Shown: one piece after another, positions 6,440 to 19,303 of the stretch
How the letters are laid out: the number at the start of each line of letters is the position of its first letter
Numbering within the stretch: position 1 is the stretch's first letter
DNA from: Gammaproteobacteria bacterium
GTDB taxonomy: Bacteria; Pseudomonadota; Gammaproteobacteria; Enterobacterales; Permianibacteraceae
Assembly: GCA_016182845.1 (NCBI GenBank)
Contig: JACPFT010000016.1
Coordinates: 62,001 to 126,000, forward strand
Length of the DNA: 64,000 nt
Direction of reading: 5' to 3'
Notes under the pieces: generated by a model
The model's database searches: none
What the model was told of the DNA's origin: nothing
What the model saw: the letters and a program-made list of their open reading frames with translations, nothing else
Position numbers and translations under genes: made by a program

Positions 6440-7786
6440 ATGCGCAATGCCGCCCTCGCCCTCCTCGCCTTCTGCCTCACACTGCCGCCGGTATCCCAAG
6501 CCAGCCTGCCGCCGACCGTGGCCGGCCAGGCCCTGCCCAGCCTCGCCCCCATGCTGGAGCAGGCCACGCCGGCCGTGGTCAATATCGCCACCAAGAGCAC
6601 GATCGATGCCGAGGCGCATCCCCTGATGCGCGATCCCTTCTTCCGCTATTTTTTCGGCACCCAACCGCGCAAGCGCCCGAACAACAGCCTGGGCTCGGGG
6701 GTGATCGTGGACGCGCAGAAGGGCTATGTGCTCACCAATCACCATGTGGTCAAGGACGCGGACGTGATCACTGTCGGCCTCAAGGACGGTCGGCAGGTGG
6801 AGGCCAAGCTGGTGGGCACCGACCCCGATACCGACGTGGCGGTGTTGCGGATCAAGCCTGAGCGGCTGTCCGCCCTGCCGCTGGCCGACTCCAGCCAGCT
6901 GCGGGTCGGCGATTTCGTGGTGGCCATCGGCAATCCCTTCGCCCTGGGCCATAGCGTCACCTCGGGCATCGTCAGCGCCCTGGGCCGCTCGGGCCTGGGG
7001 ATCGAGCAGTACGAGGACTTCATTCAGACCGATGCCGCCATCAACCCGGGCAACTCCGGCGGCGCCCTGGTCAATCTGCGCGGCGAACTGGTGGGCATCA
7101 ACACCGCGATCCTGGCGCCCGGCGGCGGCAATGTGGGCATAGGCTTCGCCATCCCCATCAACCAGGCGCGCGGCCTCATGGCCCAGCTCATCGAGCACGG
7201 CGAAGTGCGCCGAGGCCTCTTGGCCATCGACGGCGACAGCCTGAACCCGGAGCTGGCCCAGGCCCTGGGCGTCAGCGTCCAGCAAGGCCTCATCGTCAGC
7301 GACGTGGCCGAGGGCTCCACCGCCGAGGCGGCGGGCCTCAAGCCCTATGACGTGATCACCGCCATCGATGGCCGTCCGGTACGCGGCAAGCAGGATCTGT
7401 TCAATTTCCTGGGCCTGCAGAATGCCGGTGCCACGGTATCCTTGCGCATCCAGCGCGGCGAGGACCAGCGGGAGCTGGCCGTGCGCCTGGAAAGCGAGCG
7501 CAGCTTCGAGGTGGAGGGCGCGGACGTGCATCCCCTGTTCGAGGGCGCGCGCCTCGGCAACCCGCGCCCGGGACGCCAGGACGGTCCCGGCGTGCATGTG
7601 CGCGGCGTGGCGGGCAGCAGCGTCGCCGCCCGCCTTGGCCTGAAGCCCGGCGACGTGATCCTGGCCATCAACCGCTACCGGACCCGCGACCTCGACGAAC
7701 TGCGCGAACTGGCGGGAAACAGCCAGCGCGTGCTGGCCATCAATATCTTGCGCGGCGGCAACAACCTGCTGCTGACTGTGCGCTGA
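6440..7786 (+). CDS. degQ: Periplasmic serine endoprotease DegQ (HtrA family)
   Basis: Soluble periplasmic protease/chaperone for misfolded envelope proteins. The product has 448 aa with a Sec signal peptide (residues 1 to about 21, cleaved near SQA-SLP). The trypsin-like domain carries the triad His102 (TNHHVV), Asp132 (DTDVAVL) and Ser206 (GNSGGAL). Two PDZ domains follow (roughly 245-340 and 355-448). ATG 6440 gives a proper signal peptide, whereas the open frame upstream does not. It is paired with degS, as in E. coli. Confidence 0.94.
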   Translation: MRNAALALLAFCLTLPPVSQASLPPTVAGQALPSLAPMLEQATPAVVNIATKSTIDAEAHPLMRDPFFRYFFGTQPRKRPNNSLGSGVIVDAQKGYVLTNHHVVKDADVITVGLKDGRQVEAKLVGTDPDTDVAVLRIKPERLSALPLADSSQLRVGDFVVAIGNPFALGHSVTSGIVSALGRSGLGIEQYEDFIQTDAAINPGNSGGALVNLRGELVGINTAILAPGGGNVGIGFAIPINQARGLMAQLIEHGEVRRGLLAIDGDSLNPELAQALGVSVQQGLIVSDVAEGSTAEAAGLKPYDVITAIDGRPVRGKQDLFNFLGLQNAGATVSLRIQRGEDQRELAVRLESERSFEVEGADVHPLFEGARLGNPRPGRQDGPGVHVRGVAGSSVAARLGLKPGDVILAINRYRTRDLDELRELAGNSQRVLAINILRGGNNLLLTVR

Positions 7787-7808
7787 ATCGCCAAGGGAAT
7801 ATCAAGAA

Positions 7809-8888
<1,080 letters not shown>

Positions 8889-8900
8889 GCGGAAACGAGA

Positions 8901-8923
8901 ACGGGGCCCTAGGGCCCCGTTTT
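8901..8923. terminator. Bidirectional terminator between degS and murA
   Basis: A perfect 20-base palindrome with a GGGGCCC core (8901-8920) is followed by TTTT on the plus strand. It sits between the convergent ends of degS and murA and could serve both. Confidence 0.75.
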
Positions 8924-8941
8924 GCCATGCGGCGTCGCGGC

Positions 8942-10467
<1,526 letters not shown>

Positions 10468-10576
10468 GGCAGTCTAGCCCCATGGCAGGAGTCGGAGCAC
10501 CGGAGCGGTGCCCAAAGGCGGGAATTTTATCAGGCCATGCCGAAAAAGTCCCTCCTTGGGCTTTTCCGGCCCTGCA

Positions 10577-10897
10577 TCAGGAGGCGGCGTTCTCGGCGAA
10601 AGGCAGGATGTCGTCCACGCCGCTGACCCGCGCCATGTCGCGCAGCTGGCCCGGCACCTGGCTCAGGACCAGACGCTTTCCAGCGTGGAGGAACGCGCCG
10701 TGCAGGTTGAGCAGGCAGGCGAGGCCCGCGCTATTGGCCTGTTCCAGTTCCGACAGATCCAGGTCCAGGCTGTCGCCCTGGGCCAGCAGGCGTTCCCGCT
10801 CCTGCCACAGCAGGGGGGCCGAGTCGAAGTCGAGGCGGCCGCGCAGGAGGAAACCGCCCGTGCGGGCTTCGAGCTGAAATCCGTTCGCGCCGCTCAT
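10577..10897 (-). CDS. mlaB: STAS-domain subunit of the Mla ABC transporter
   Basis: Cytoplasmic subunit that binds the MlaF ATPase in the phospholipid transporter MlaFEDB. The 106 aa form a STAS fold with the motif DLSELEQANSAGLACLLNL, where the Ser of ANSAGL is the conserved STAS serine. The start overlaps the mlaC stop (ATGA). Confidence 0.88.
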   Translation of the reverse strand: MSGANGFQLEARTGGFLLRGRLDFDSAPLLWQERERLLAQGDSLDLDLSELEQANSAGLACLLNLHGAFLHAGKRLVLSQVPGQLRDMARVSGVDDILPFAENAAS

Positions 10898-11505
10898 CGG
10901 GTCAGGGGCTGGTTGTTCTTGCTGGTCAGCGTGGCGATGACGGCATCCAGGCCGTCCTTGCCGACCTGGGCGCCGTACTGCTTCTGGTTGTTGATCACCA
11001 GGCTCACGCCCTCGGCCTTGAAGTCGATGACCTTCCAGCTGCCGTCGGCCTGCTTCTGCAGGCGGTAGTCGACAGGAATGGTCTGACCGCTGCTCTTGAC
11101 GATCTGGGTCTTCACCACGGCGAAGTCCGGCTCCTTGGAGGCGATTTCCGGCAGGATCTCCAGCTTCTCGCCGTTGTAATTGGCGAACACGCGGCTGTAG
11201 AAGCGCACCATGTAGCTGCGGAACTGCTCGGTGAACTTGGCCTGCTGCTCCGGGCTCGCGCCCTTCCAGTGCTTGCCCAGGACCTTGCGGGAGATGGTCG
11301 GCACGTCCATGGTGGGCAAGACCACGTCGTTGACGATACCCACGACGATGTTCGGGTCCTGCTTCATGGCGTCCTTCTGGGCATCCAGACGGCTGACCAG
11401 GGCCTGGGACGTGGCGTCGATGAGCTCGTGGGGAGTCTGGGCGGCCAGCACGGCGCTGGCGCCCGCCAGAGCCAGGGTGGCGACGACGGCTTTGAACCAA
11501 TTCAT
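10894..11505 (-). CDS. mlaC: Periplasmic phospholipid-binding protein MlaC
   Basis: Shuttles phospholipids across the periplasm between the outer-membrane MlaA complex and the inner-membrane MlaFEDB complex. The 203 aa include a signal peptide (cleaved near VLA-AQTP). Family hallmarks are LGKHWKGASPEQQAKF, the FRSYMVRFYSRVFANY helix and the late QIVKSSGQTIPVDYRL. I chose ATG 11505 because GGAG lies six bases upstream. Confidence 0.92.
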   Translation of the reverse strand: MNWFKAVVATLALAGASAVLAAQTPHELIDATSQALVSRLDAQKDAMKQDPNIVVGIVNDVVLPTMDVPTISRKVLGKHWKGASPEQQAKFTEQFRSYMVRFYSRVFANYNGEKLEILPEIASKEPDFAVVKTQIVKSSGQTIPVDYRLQKQADGSWKVIDFKAEGVSLVINNQKQYGAQVGKDGLDAVIATLTSKNNQPLTR

Positions 11506-11540
11506 AGCTAACTCCATTCGATCTGCCGGCTACACCGGCC

Positions 11541-12008
11541 TCACTGCGATTTTTTGCTGTCGTTGTTGAACAGGAACTTACCGACCAGCTCTTCCAGGAC
11601 GATGGCCGACTGGGTGTCTTGCAGGCGATCGCCGTCCTTGAGGATCTTCTCGTCGCCGCCGGGGGTCAGGGAAATGAACTGCTCGCCGAGCAGGCCGGCG
11701 GTCTGAATCGACGCGGAAGTCTCTGAAGGGAAAGCCGAAAATTGGCTGTTGATGGCCAGCGTGACCTGGGGCTGCATGGTGTCGTCCAGGCCGATCTCCC
11801 GCACGCGTCCCACCAGCACGCCGCCGACCTTCACCGGCGAGCGTACCTTGAGGCCGCCGACGTTGTCGAAGCTGGCCACCAGGGTATAGCTGTCGTTGCT
11901 ATTGGACAGGGTGGTGATATTGCTGACCTGAAAGGCCAGGACGACCAGGGCGGCGAGCCCAGCCAGCATGAACAGACCCACGCCGAATTCGATGGTCCGA
12001 GTTTCCAT
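11541..12008 (-). CDS. mlaD: MCE-domain protein MlaD
   Basis: Inner-membrane-anchored substrate-binding subunit forming a hexameric ring in the Mla transporter. The 155 aa comprise one N-terminal membrane helix (about residues 8-27) and one MCE domain with NVGGLKVRSPVKVGGVLVGRV. The C-terminal AGLLGEQFISLTPGG is typical. Its start overlaps the mlaE stop by one base (TGATG). Confidence 0.94.
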   Translation of the reverse strand: METRTIEFGVGLFMLAGLAALVVLAFQVSNITTLSNSNDSYTLVASFDNVGGLKVRSPVKVGGVLVGRVREIGLDDTMQPQVTLAINSQFSAFPSETSASIQTAGLLGEQFISLTPGGDEKILKDGDRLQDTQSAIVLEELVGKFLFNNDSKKSQ

Positions 12009-12796
12009 CAGCTGATTTCTCCAAACATCAGGGTGGTCAAGACGAAGTCCAGGCTGAGCACAGCCAGGGAGGAATGCACGACGGTCAGGGTCGTGGCGCG
12101 GGAAATGCCTTCCGAGGTGGGCTGGGCGTCATAGCCGCGGAACACGGCGATCCAGGTCACCACGATGCCGAACACGACGCTCTTGATGACGCCGTTCAAG
12201 ACGTCCTCGCGCCAGTCCACGGCACTCTGCATGGACGACCAGAACTGCCCGGAGTCCGAGCCCAGCCACTCGACGCCCACCAGATAGCCGCCCAGGACGC
12301 CCACGGCGCTGAAAATGGCGGCCAGCAGGGGCATGGTGATGACCCCGGCCAGGAAACGGGGCGCGACGACGCGGCGCAGCGGGTCGACGGCGATCATCTC
12401 CATGGCGGAAAGCTGTTCGGTGGCCTTCATCAGGCCGATCTCGGCGGTCAGGGCCGAACCGGCGCGGCTCGCGAACAGGAGCGCGGCGATGACCGGCCCC
12501 ATCTCGCGCACCAGGGACAGGGACACCATGGGACCGAGGCTGGCCTCGGCGCCGTACTTGATCAGGATGGTATAGCCCTGCAGGCCCAGCACCATGCCGA
12601 TGAACAGGCCCGAGACGATGATGATCAGCAGGGACAGATAGCCGACGCCGTAGATCTGCTTGATCAGCAGGGGCAGGCCCTTGCGCAGATCGGGCTTGGC
12701 GAACAGGGCGCCGAACAACACGCCGCCGGCGCGCCCCAGGCTGGCCAGGTTGTCCACGCCGCGCACGCCCAGGCGGCAGATGCGTCGCGAGATCAT
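12008..12796 (-). CDS. mlaE: Mla transporter permease MlaE
   Basis: Integral permease of the Mla phospholipid ABC transporter, 262 aa with several membrane helices. The conserved stretches [29 protein letters not shown] and [22 protein letters not shown] are diagnostic of the MlaE/YrbE family. It overlaps mlaF by four bases. Confidence 0.95.
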   Translation of the reverse strand: MISRRICRLGVRGVDNLASLGRAGGVLFGALFAKPDLRKGLPLLIKQIYGVGYLSLLIIIVSGLFIGMVLGLQGYTILIKYGAEASLGPMVSLSLVREMGPVIAALLFASRAGSALTAEIGLMKATEQLSAMEMIAVDPLRRVVAPRFLAGVITMPLLAAIFSAVGVLGGYLVGVEWLGSDSGQFWSSMQSAVDWREDVLNGVIKSVVFGIVVTWIAVFRGYDAQPTSEGISRATTLTVVHSSLAVLSLDFVLTTLMFGEIS

Positions 12797-13605
12797 GCCC
12801 GATCTCCCAACAGGTCCCGGGTATAGTCCTGGGCCGGGTAGTGGAAGGGCACGGGGCCGTCGGGTTCGCCGCGCATGAACTGCACGACGCGCGGCGAGTG
12901 TTCGCGCTTGACCTGCTCCGGCGTGCCTTCGCCGATAACCTGGCCATTGGCGATGAGATAGATGTAGTCGGCGATGCTCATCACTTCCTGGATGTCGTGG
13001 CTGACGATGACCGAGGTCAGCTTGAGGGCGTCGTTGAGCAGGCGGATCAGCTGCACGATCACACCCTGGGAGATGGGATCCAGGCCGACGAAGGGCTCGT
13101 CGTACATGATCATGTCCGGATCCAGGGCGATGGCGCGAGCCAGGGCGACGCGCCGGGCCATGCCGCCGGACAACTCGCTGGGCACCAGGTCCCGGGCGCC
13201 GCGCAGGCCCACGGCCTCCAGCTTCATGAGCACGAGGCTGCGCAGCAGGGCCTCGGGCAGGCGGGTGTGCTCGCGCAGGGGGAAGGCCACGTTCTCGAAC
13301 ACGGACAGATCGGTGAACAGGGCGCCGCTCTGGAACATCATGCCCATGCGCCGGCGCACGGCGTAGAGCTCGTCCTTGCTCATGGTAGGGATGTTCTTGC
13401 CGTTGAACAGCACTTGCCCGGATTGGGGCTTGATCTGGCCGCCCAGGAGGCGCAGGACCGTGGTCTTGCCACAGCCGGACGGGCCCATGATGGCCGTGAC
13501 CTGCCCGCGGCGGATGTTGATGTTCATGCCGTCGCAGATCACGCGGCCGGAGATGCTGTAACGCAAGTCGCGGATTTCGACGAGATTTTCGCTTTCCGCC
13601 AGCAT
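12793..13605 (-). CDS. mlaF: Mla transporter ATPase MlaF
   Basis: ATP-binding subunit of the MlaFEDB phospholipid transporter, 270 aa. Walker A is GPSGCGKT (41-48), the signature is [18 protein letters not shown], and Walker B is [13 protein letters not shown]. The first ATG giving homologous sequence is 13605 ([10 protein letters not shown]), with AGGA 11 bases upstream. It is the first gene of mlaFEDCB-ibaG-murA and is divergent from kdsD. Confidence 0.94.
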   Translation of the reverse strand: MLAESENLVEIRDLRYSISGRVICDGMNINIRRGQVTAIMGPSGCGKTTVLRLLGGQIKPQSGQVLFNGKNIPTMSKDELYAVRRRMGMMFQSGALFTDLSVFENVAFPLREHTRLPEALLRSLVLMKLEAVGLRGARDLVPSELSGGMARRVALARAIALDPDMIMYDEPFVGLDPISQGVIVQLIRLLNDALKLTSVIVSHDIQEVMSIADYIYLIANGQVIGEGTPEQVKREHSPRVVQFMRGEPDGPVPFHYPAQDYTRDLLGDRA

Positions 13606-13830
13606 GGGGGAGGATTTCCTATTCTTGCTTCTTGGGATACCGGCCGGAGCATGGGCGCCGCGCCGTCCCGGGCGCGCGTCCACAACCGAGGCGGTATTTT
13701 ACAGGGTTCGGCGGGAAAAAACCGTGGCTTGCATTCTTGTTACAATTCGACGCAGTTCGGAGACTTCGAGTTGCTGGAAAAAAGTGTGCCAAAATTTGCT
13801 TAAACACTAGCTGAACCGCAGCCCACTGGT

Positions 13831-13859
13831 TTACCCCGTAATCGGGCCGGACCTATACT
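13831..13859 (+). promoter_or_regulatory. Candidate promoter for kdsD
   Basis: TTACCC (13831-13836) and TATACT (13854-13859) are spaced by 17 bases, 45 bases before the kdsD ATG. The -10 is good and the -35 weak. The 298-base divergent gap to mlaF shows no open frame of note. Confidence 0.45.
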
Positions 13860-13903
13860 AGCGCTTTGCGACCAGCGTCTCGACGACGCCCACGGAAACC
13901 ACC

Positions 13904-14878
13904 ATGCCCGAGTTCACCACCGATTTCTGCGCCAGCGGCCGCCGCGTCCTGGCCATTGAGGCCCGCGCCGTCGCCGAGCTTGAGGACCGTATCGACGAAC
14001 GCTTCGCGGCGGCCTGCCGACTGATGCTGGACTGCCGGGGCCGGGTCGTGGTCATCGGCATGGGCAAGTCCGGGCATATCGGCGGCAAGCTGGCCGCCAC
14101 CCTCGCCTCCACGGGCACGCCGGCCTTCTTCGTTCATCCCGGCGAGGCCGGCCATGGCGACTTAGGCATGATCACCGCGCAGGACGTGGTCCTGGCTCTC
14201 TCGAATTCCGGCGAAACGGCGGAGATCCTGACCCTGTTGCCGGTGATCAAGCGCCTGGGCGTGCCGCTCATCAGCCTGACCGGCCGCCCCCATTCCACCC
14301 TGGCCCAGGCCGCCGAGGTCAGTCTGGACGCCACGGTGGGCGAAGAAGCCTGCCCCCTGGGCCTGGCGCCCACCGCCAGCACGACGGCGGCTCTCGCCTT
14401 CGGCGATGCCCTGGCCGTGGCCTTGCTGGAGGCACGCGGCTTCACCGCCGAGGATTTCGCCTTCTCCCACCCGGCCGGCGCCCTGGGCAAACGCCTGCTC
14501 CTGCGCGTCGCCGACCTGATGCACAAGGACGAGGCCCTGCCCCGGGTTACGCTGGATACCGGCATCGTGGATGCGCTGAGGGAAATCACCGGCAAGCGCT
14601 TAGGCATGACAACGGTGCTCGACGCCGAAGGCCGCCTGGCCGGCCTGTTCACCGATGGCGATCTGCGCCGAGCCCTGGAGGCGCGGCTGGACGTGCACGG
14701 CCTGAGCATGGCCGAGGTCATGACCCGCCATCCCAAGACCATAGGCGCCGAGGAGCTGGCCGCCGAGGCCCTCCGCCAGATGGAGGAATACAAGATCACC
14801 TGCCTGGTGGTCGCCGACGGCGAGCGCCGGCCGGTGGGCATCGTGCACCTGCACGACATCCTCAAGGAGGGCGTGTGA
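13904..14878 (+). CDS. kdsD: D-arabinose 5-phosphate isomerase KdsD
   Basis: Converts ribulose 5-phosphate to arabinose 5-phosphate for Kdo, the inner-core sugar of LPS. The 324 aa comprise an N-terminal SIS domain (GMGKSGHIGGKLAATLASTG, ALSNSGETAEIL, PTASTTAALAFGDALA) and two C-terminal CBS domains (roughly 205-324). The stop overlaps the kdsC start (TGATG). It heads a long plus-strand operon for LPS synthesis and export. Confidence 0.95.
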   Translation: MPEFTTDFCASGRRVLAIEARAVAELEDRIDERFAAACRLMLDCRGRVVVIGMGKSGHIGGKLAATLASTGTPAFFVHPGEAGHGDLGMITAQDVVLALSNSGETAEILTLLPVIKRLGVPLISLTGRPHSTLAQAAEVSLDATVGEEACPLGLAPTASTTAALAFGDALAVALLEARGFTAEDFAFSHPAGALGKRLLLRVADLMHKDEALPRVTLDTGIVDALREITGKRLGMTTVLDAEGRLAGLFTDGDLRRALEARLDVHGLSMAEVMTRHPKTIGAEELAAEALRQMEEYKITCLVVADGERRPVGIVHLHDILKEGV

Positions 14879-15444
14879 TGAGCGGAGCCCAGGAATTTCC
14901 CCCGCTGTTCGAGGCAAGCCCGGAGCTCCTGGCCCGCGCCGGGCAGATTAAGCTGCTAGTCTCCGACGTGGACGGCGTGCTCACCGACGGGCATATCTAC
15001 ATGGCCGGCAACGGCGAGGCCTTCAAGGCCTTCAATATCATGGACGGCTTCGGCATCAAGGCCCTGGCCGAGGCGGGCATCGCCTTCGCGGTGATCACCG
15101 GCCGCCAGTCCGAGATCGTCGCCAAGCGCATGCAGGAACTGGGCGTGCGCTGGGTGTTCCAGGGCCAGGGCGACAAGCTCTCCGCCTTTGCCACCCTGAA
15201 GACTCAGCTGCGGGTCGGCGACGAACAGATCGCCCACGTGGGCGATGACCTGCCCGATCTGCCCCTGATCCGGCGCGTGGGCCTGGGCGTCGCTGTGGCC
15301 AATGCCTATCCCGAGCTGAAGGCCCATGCCCATTACGTGACCCGGCGGGCCGGGGGCCAGGGCGCGGTCCGCGAGGTTTGCGATCTCCTGCTGGCCGGCC
15401 ACGGCCAGCTCGATACCCTGTTGAACCGCTACCGCCATGCTTGA
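14878..15444 (+). CDS. kdsC: 3-deoxy-D-manno-octulosonate 8-phosphate phosphatase KdsC
   Basis: HAD-superfamily phosphatase releasing Kdo from Kdo 8-phosphate. The 188 aa include the nucleophile motif DVDGVLTDG (Asp30, Asp32), ITGRQSEIV and the metal-binding GDDLPDLPL. ATG 14878 has AAGGAGG eight bases upstream, within the end of kdsD. Confidence 0.95.
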   Translation: MSGAQEFPPLFEASPELLARAGQIKLLVSDVDGVLTDGHIYMAGNGEAFKAFNIMDGFGIKALAEAGIAFAVITGRQSEIVAKRMQELGVRWVFQGQGDKLSAFATLKTQLRVGDEQIAHVGDDLPDLPLIRRVGLGVAVANAYPELKAHAHYVTRRAGGQGAVREVCDLLLAGHGQLDTLLNRYRHA

Positions 15445-16030
15445 GCGCCAGCGCTTTCCCCTCCTGCTGGTGGCCCTGGCCATCGGTGCCTTGCTGGTCC
15501 AGAGCCTGCTGGACGAGCTCAACGCACCCGAGTTCGTCAAGCCGAAATCCGGCGCCGACCGCCCGGATTACACCATGACCGGCCTGCACACGCGCCGCTT
15601 CGATGCCCAGGGCCGGGTGGTCCGCGATCTGCATGCCGAGCGCCTGGACCACTACGCCGACGCGCGCGGTAGCCTGATGCGAGAACCCCGCCTGGAGACG
15701 CGCACCGCCCTGGGCAAGCCCTGGCGCATCGCCGCCGAGGAAGGCCAGGCGCCGCCGGAACAGGATCGGATCCTGTTGCGCCGGAATGTGCTGATCAGCC
15801 GCGAGGCCAGCCTCAATAACCAGGGCCTGGAGCTGCGCACCGATACCCTGCGCGTCACTCCCGAACAGAATTACGCCGAGACCGAGGCGCCCGCCGAGCT
15901 GCGCAGCCGGGGCATGGTCACCACCGGCACCGGCCTCAAGGCCTGGCTGGACAAGGAACAACTTCAATTGCAGAGCGATGTCCGAGGACAGTATGAACCC
16001 ACTTCCCGCCGCACCACGCCCCGCCGCTAG
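15437..16030 (+). CDS. lptC: LPS export protein LptC
   Basis: Bitopic inner-membrane protein that takes LPS from LptBFG and hands it to LptA. The 197 aa have an N-terminal membrane helix (about residues 7-26) followed by a periplasmic beta-jellyroll, with YTMTGLHTRRFDAQGRV typical of the family. It overlaps kdsC by eight bases and lptA by 38 bases. Confidence 0.9.
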   Translation: MLERQRFPLLLVALAIGALLVQSLLDELNAPEFVKPKSGADRPDYTMTGLHTRRFDAQGRVVRDLHAERLDHYADARGSLMREPRLETRTALGKPWRIAAEEGQAPPEQDRILLRRNVLISREASLNNQGLELRTDTLRVTPEQNYAETEAPAELRSRGMVTTGTGLKAWLDKEQLQLQSDVRGQYEPTSRRTTPRR

Positions 16031-16532
16031 GCTGGCCCTAGCGGCCGCCTTGCTGCTCGTCGGCGCCGTCCAGGCCAAGACCGGCGACAGCGAACAAGCC
16101 ATCAACGTCACGGCACAGCGCTCCGAGATCGACAACAAGACCGGAACGGTCATCTACTCCGGCGCGGTCACCATCACCCAGGGCAGCCTGAACCTGAAAG
16201 CGGCGCGCGTGACCTTGTACCGCAATGCCGAGAACGAGCTGGACCGCCTGGTGGCCGAGGGCGAACCGGCGGTCTACCACCAACTCACCGATCAGGGCGA
16301 ACCGGTGGAAGGTCGGGCCAAGCGCATCGAGTACCACACCGCCACCGAGGTGGTCGTGTTCCTGAGCGAGGTCAAACTGACCCAGGCGGGCGGCAACACC
16401 ACCGAGGCCGAGCGCGTCGAATACCACAGCGCCAAGAACACCGCCCAGGCCACGGCCGCCGAGGGCGGCGTGGTGACCACGGTGATCCAGCCGCGCAAGA
16501 AGAAGCCGGAAGAGGCCAAGCCCCAGCCATGA
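15993..16532 (+). CDS. lptA: LPS transport periplasmic protein LptA
   Basis: Periplasmic bridge protein that polymerises to carry LPS to the outer membrane. The 179 aa have a signal peptide (cleaved near VQA-KTGD) and an OstA-like domain with [19 protein letters not shown] prefer ATG 15993, with GAGG five bases upstream, over an in-frame ATG at 15978. The C-terminus is Lys/Glu/Pro-rich. It overlaps lptB by four bases. Confidence 0.92.
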   Translation: MNPLPAAPRPAARLALAAALLLVGAVQAKTGDSEQAINVTAQRSEIDNKTGTVIYSGAVTITQGSLNLKAARVTLYRNAENELDRLVAEGEPAVYHQLTDQGEPVEGRAKRIEYHTATEVVVFLSEVKLTQAGGNTTEAERVEYHSAKNTAQATAAEGGVVTTVIQPRKKKPEEAKPQP

Positions 16533-17254
16533 ACACCCTGAGCGTGCAAGGCCTGGCCAAGAGCTACAAGGGCCGGCAGGTCGTGAAGAGCGTCGCCCTG
16601 AACGTCAAGCAGGGCGAGATCGTCGGCCTCCTGGGCCCCAATGGCGCCGGCAAGACCACGACCTTCTATATGGTGGTCGGCCTCGTGACCGCCGATGCCG
16701 GCACTATCCACTTGAACGGGCAGGATATTTCCGCGCTGCCCATGCATGAACGCGCCCGTTCAGGGATCGGCTACCTGCCCCAGGAGGCCAGTGTGTTCCG
16801 TAAGCTCTCCGTGGCCGACAATATCCTGGCCATCCTGGAGACCCGGAGCGATCTGGATCGCGGCGGGCGTGAGCAGGAGCTGGAGCTCTTGCTGGAAGAA
16901 TTCCATATCACCCATATCCGCGACTCCTTAGGCCAAGCCCTGTCCGGCGGCGAGCGCCGGCGCGTGGAGATCGCCCGGGCCCTGGCCTCCAAGCCCAAGT
17001 TCATCCTCCTGGACGAACCCTTCGCCGGCGTCGACCCCATCTCGGTGGTGGACATCAAGCGCATCATCGAGCATTTGAAGGCGCGCGGCCTGGGCGTACT
17101 GATCACCGATCACAATGTGCGCGAAACCCTGGACGTCTGCGAGCATGCCTATATCGTCGGCGCCGGCGAGCTGATCGCCGCCGGCACGCCGGAGGAAGTT
17201 CTGAACAACGCCAGGGTCCGCGAAGTTTATCTGGGCGAACAGTTCCGGCTGTGA
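16529..17254 (+). CDS. lptB: LPS export ATPase LptB
   Basis: ATPase that powers LPS extraction by LptFG. The 241 aa carry Walker A GPNGAGKT (36-43), signature [16 protein letters not shown] and Walker [33 protein letters not shown] is highly conserved in LptB. It completes kdsD-kdsC-lptC-lptA-lptB ahead of rpoN. Confidence 0.97.
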   Translation: MNTLSVQGLAKSYKGRQVVKSVALNVKQGEIVGLLGPNGAGKTTTFYMVVGLVTADAGTIHLNGQDISALPMHERARSGIGYLPQEASVFRKLSVADNILAILETRSDLDRGGREQELELLLEEFHITHIRDSLGQALSGGERRRVEIARALASKPKFILLDEPFAGVDPISVVDIKRIIEHLKARGLGVLITDHNVRETLDVCEHAYIVGAGELIAAGTPEEVLNNARVREVYLGEQFRL

Positions 17255-17448
17255 ATGCCGCCGGAACCGGACGGCAAGACGGAGCAGCTTGAGCTAGACT
17301 CAAAGCTAGGGAGCCGATCAGGGCCCCGGGAAACGCGCCGCGCAGGCACGAATGTTTCCCGCCCCGCGCCTTGTTGATCCGATAGTGACCCCCATTTCCT
17401 TTACCAAGGCGGGTCTCCTTAGGAAGCCGTACATAACAAGTCGAACGC

Positions 17449-18978
17449 ATGAAACCATCTTTACAGCTACGTCTAGGCCAACAACTCACCATGACGCCGC
17501 AATTGCAGCAGGCGATACGCCTCCTGCAATTGTCCAGCCTCGATCTCAGCGCCGAAATCCAGGAAGCCCTGGACTCCAACCCCATGCTGGAAATGGACGA
17601 AGACAGCGGCGTGCCCGGCGCCGACGAGGGACAGCTTGCCGAACCCAGCTTCGAAGCCGCCTATGACGGCGAAAGCTTCGATTCCGCGAGCGACGACTAT
17701 GGGACCGATACCTACACCGCCGAGCCCCACGACTCCGCCATGGAAACCGGCGAAGCCCTGAACCAGAGCTCCGTGCCCGAGGATTTGCCGGTCGACACCC
17801 AGTGGGAGGACGACTGGAGCCTATCCTCGGCCATGAGCGGCTCCCGCGGCGAGGACGAGGACCGGGACTTCGAGGTCCAGGGCCGCACCACCGAGTCCCT
17901 GCAGGATCATCTGCTCTGGCAGCTGCGCCTTTCGCCCATGAGCGACACCGACCGGGTCGTCGCCACGGCCATCATCGATGCCATCGACGAGAACGGCTAT
18001 CTCACCGCCCCCTTGAACGACATCCAGGAAGCCCTGCGCGACGACGGCGCCGTGGAAATGGACGAGATCGAGGCGGTCCTGCATCGTATCCAGACCTTCG
18101 ATCCGCCCGGCGTGGCGGCGCGCAACCTGAAGGAATGCCTGCAGATCCAGCTCAAACAGTTCGATGCCGCGACGCCCTGGCTGAAGGAGGCGCGCAAGCT
18201 GGTCGGCGATCACCTGGAGCTCCTGGGCGCCAAGGATTTCAAGACCATACAGCGGCGCATGAAGCTCAGCGAGGACGAGCTCCGCGAGACCATGCGCCTG
18301 ATCCAATCCCTGAATCCGCACCCGGGCGGCATGATCGCCGCCCATCAGGCCGAATACATCGTGCCCGATGTCTTCGTCTTCAAGCAGAAGAACCGCTGGG
18401 TCGTGGATCTGAACCCGGACTGCTCGCCGCGCCTCAAGGTCAATGCCGATTATGCGGCCCTGATCCGGCGCGCCGACTCCTCGGCCGACAACACCTTTCT
18501 GCGCAACCACCTGCAGGAAGCCAAGTGGTTCATCAAGAGCCTGCAGTCGCGCAACGAGACCCTGCTAAAAGTTACCAAGTGCATAGTTGAACATCAGCAA
18601 GCTTTCCTGGAATATGGTGAAGAGGCCATGAAACCTTTGGTGTTGCACGACATCGCCGAAGCCGTGGGTATGCACGAGTCGACGATCTCCCGTGTGACGA
18701 CGCAAAAGTACATGCACACACCGCGAGGTATCTTCGAGCTGAAATACTTTTTTTCCAGCCATGTCAGCACGGCAAGCGGCGGGGAGTGCTCGTCCACCGC
18801 CATCCGGGCCCTGATCAAGAAATTGATCGGCGCTGAGAATCCCAAGAAACCTCTCAGCGATGCCAAACTGACCGATCTCCTGGCTGACAACGGTATCAAC
18901 GTGGCGCGCCGTACCATCGCCAAGTACCGCGAGGCCATGGCGATCCCTCCGTCAAACGAACGCAAGAGTCTTCTCTAG
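17449..18978 (+). CDS. rpoN: RNA polymerase sigma-54 factor
   Basis: Alternative sigma factor recognising -24/-12 promoters and dependent on AAA activators. The 509 aa include the Gln-rich region I ([20 protein letters not shown], from residue 7), an acidic region II (about 45-135), the core-binding region and the C-terminal RpoN box [10 protein letters not shown]. It lies 194 bases after lptB. The gap shows an AGCTTGAG/CTCAAAGCT inverted repeat near 17287 and no convincing promoter. Confidence 0.97.
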   Translation: MKPSLQLRLGQQLTMTPQLQQAIRLLQLSSLDLSAEIQEALDSNPMLEMDEDSGVPGADEGQLAEPSFEAAYDGESFDSASDDYGTDTYTAEPHDSAMETGEALNQSSVPEDLPVDTQWEDDWSLSSAMSGSRGEDEDRDFEVQGRTTESLQDHLLWQLRLSPMSDTDRVVATAIIDAIDENGYLTAPLNDIQEALRDDGAVEMDEIEAVLHRIQTFDPPGVAARNLKECLQIQLKQFDAATPWLKEARKLVGDHLELLGAKDFKTIQRRMKLSEDELRETMRLIQSLNPHPGGMIAAHQAEYIVPDVFVFKQKNRWVVDLNPDCSPRLKVNADYAALIRRADSSADNTFLRNHLQEAKWFIKSLQSRNETLLKVTKCIVEHQQAFLEYGEEAMKPLVLHDIAEAVGMHESTISRVTTQKYMHTPRGIFELKYFFSSHVSTASGGECSSTAIRALIKKLIGAENPKKPLSDAKLTDLLADNGINVARRTIAKYREAMAIPPSNERKSLL

Positions 18979-19001
18979 CGTTATCGAATAAGGAAGCGAC
19001 T

Positions 19002-19289
19002 ATGCAGATCAATCTGACGGGCCATCAACTCGACATCACTCCCGCGCTTCGTGACTATGTTTCGGAGAAATTCCAGAAGCTGACGCGTCACTTCGACCAC
19101 ATCAACAATGTCCATGTCGTCATGAGCGTCGAAAAGCTCGTGCAGCGCATTGAAGCCAAACTCAATGTCAACGGCGGCGAAATCTTCGCCGACGCCGAGC
19201 ACGACGACATGTATGCCGCCATCGACGGCCTGCTCGACAAACTCGACCGCCAGATTATCCGCCACAAGGAAAAGCTGATTCGGCATTGA
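19002..19289 (+). CDS. hpf: Ribosome hibernation promoting factor (short form)
   Basis: Binds idle 30S subunits and promotes 100S dimer formation in stationary phase. The 95 aa form the single-domain short form, with QINLTGHQLDITPALRDYVSEKFQKL and AEHDDMYAAIDGLLDKLDRQI. AAGGAAG lies upstream of the ATG. It sits between rpoN and ptsN as in many Proteobacteria. Confidence 0.95.
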   Translation: MQINLTGHQLDITPALRDYVSEKFQKLTRHFDHINNVHVVMSVEKLVQRIEAKLNVNGGEIFADAEHDDMYAAIDGLLDKLDRQIIRHKEKLIRH

Positions 19290-19303
19290 GTCCGGCAGCC
19301 CCC

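Noticed and set aside
13772-13795. CTGG-N10-GC sequence resembling a sigma-54 -24/-12 promoter upstream of kdsD
   Set aside because: Only the GG and GC dinucleotides fit; the remaining consensus bases do not match.
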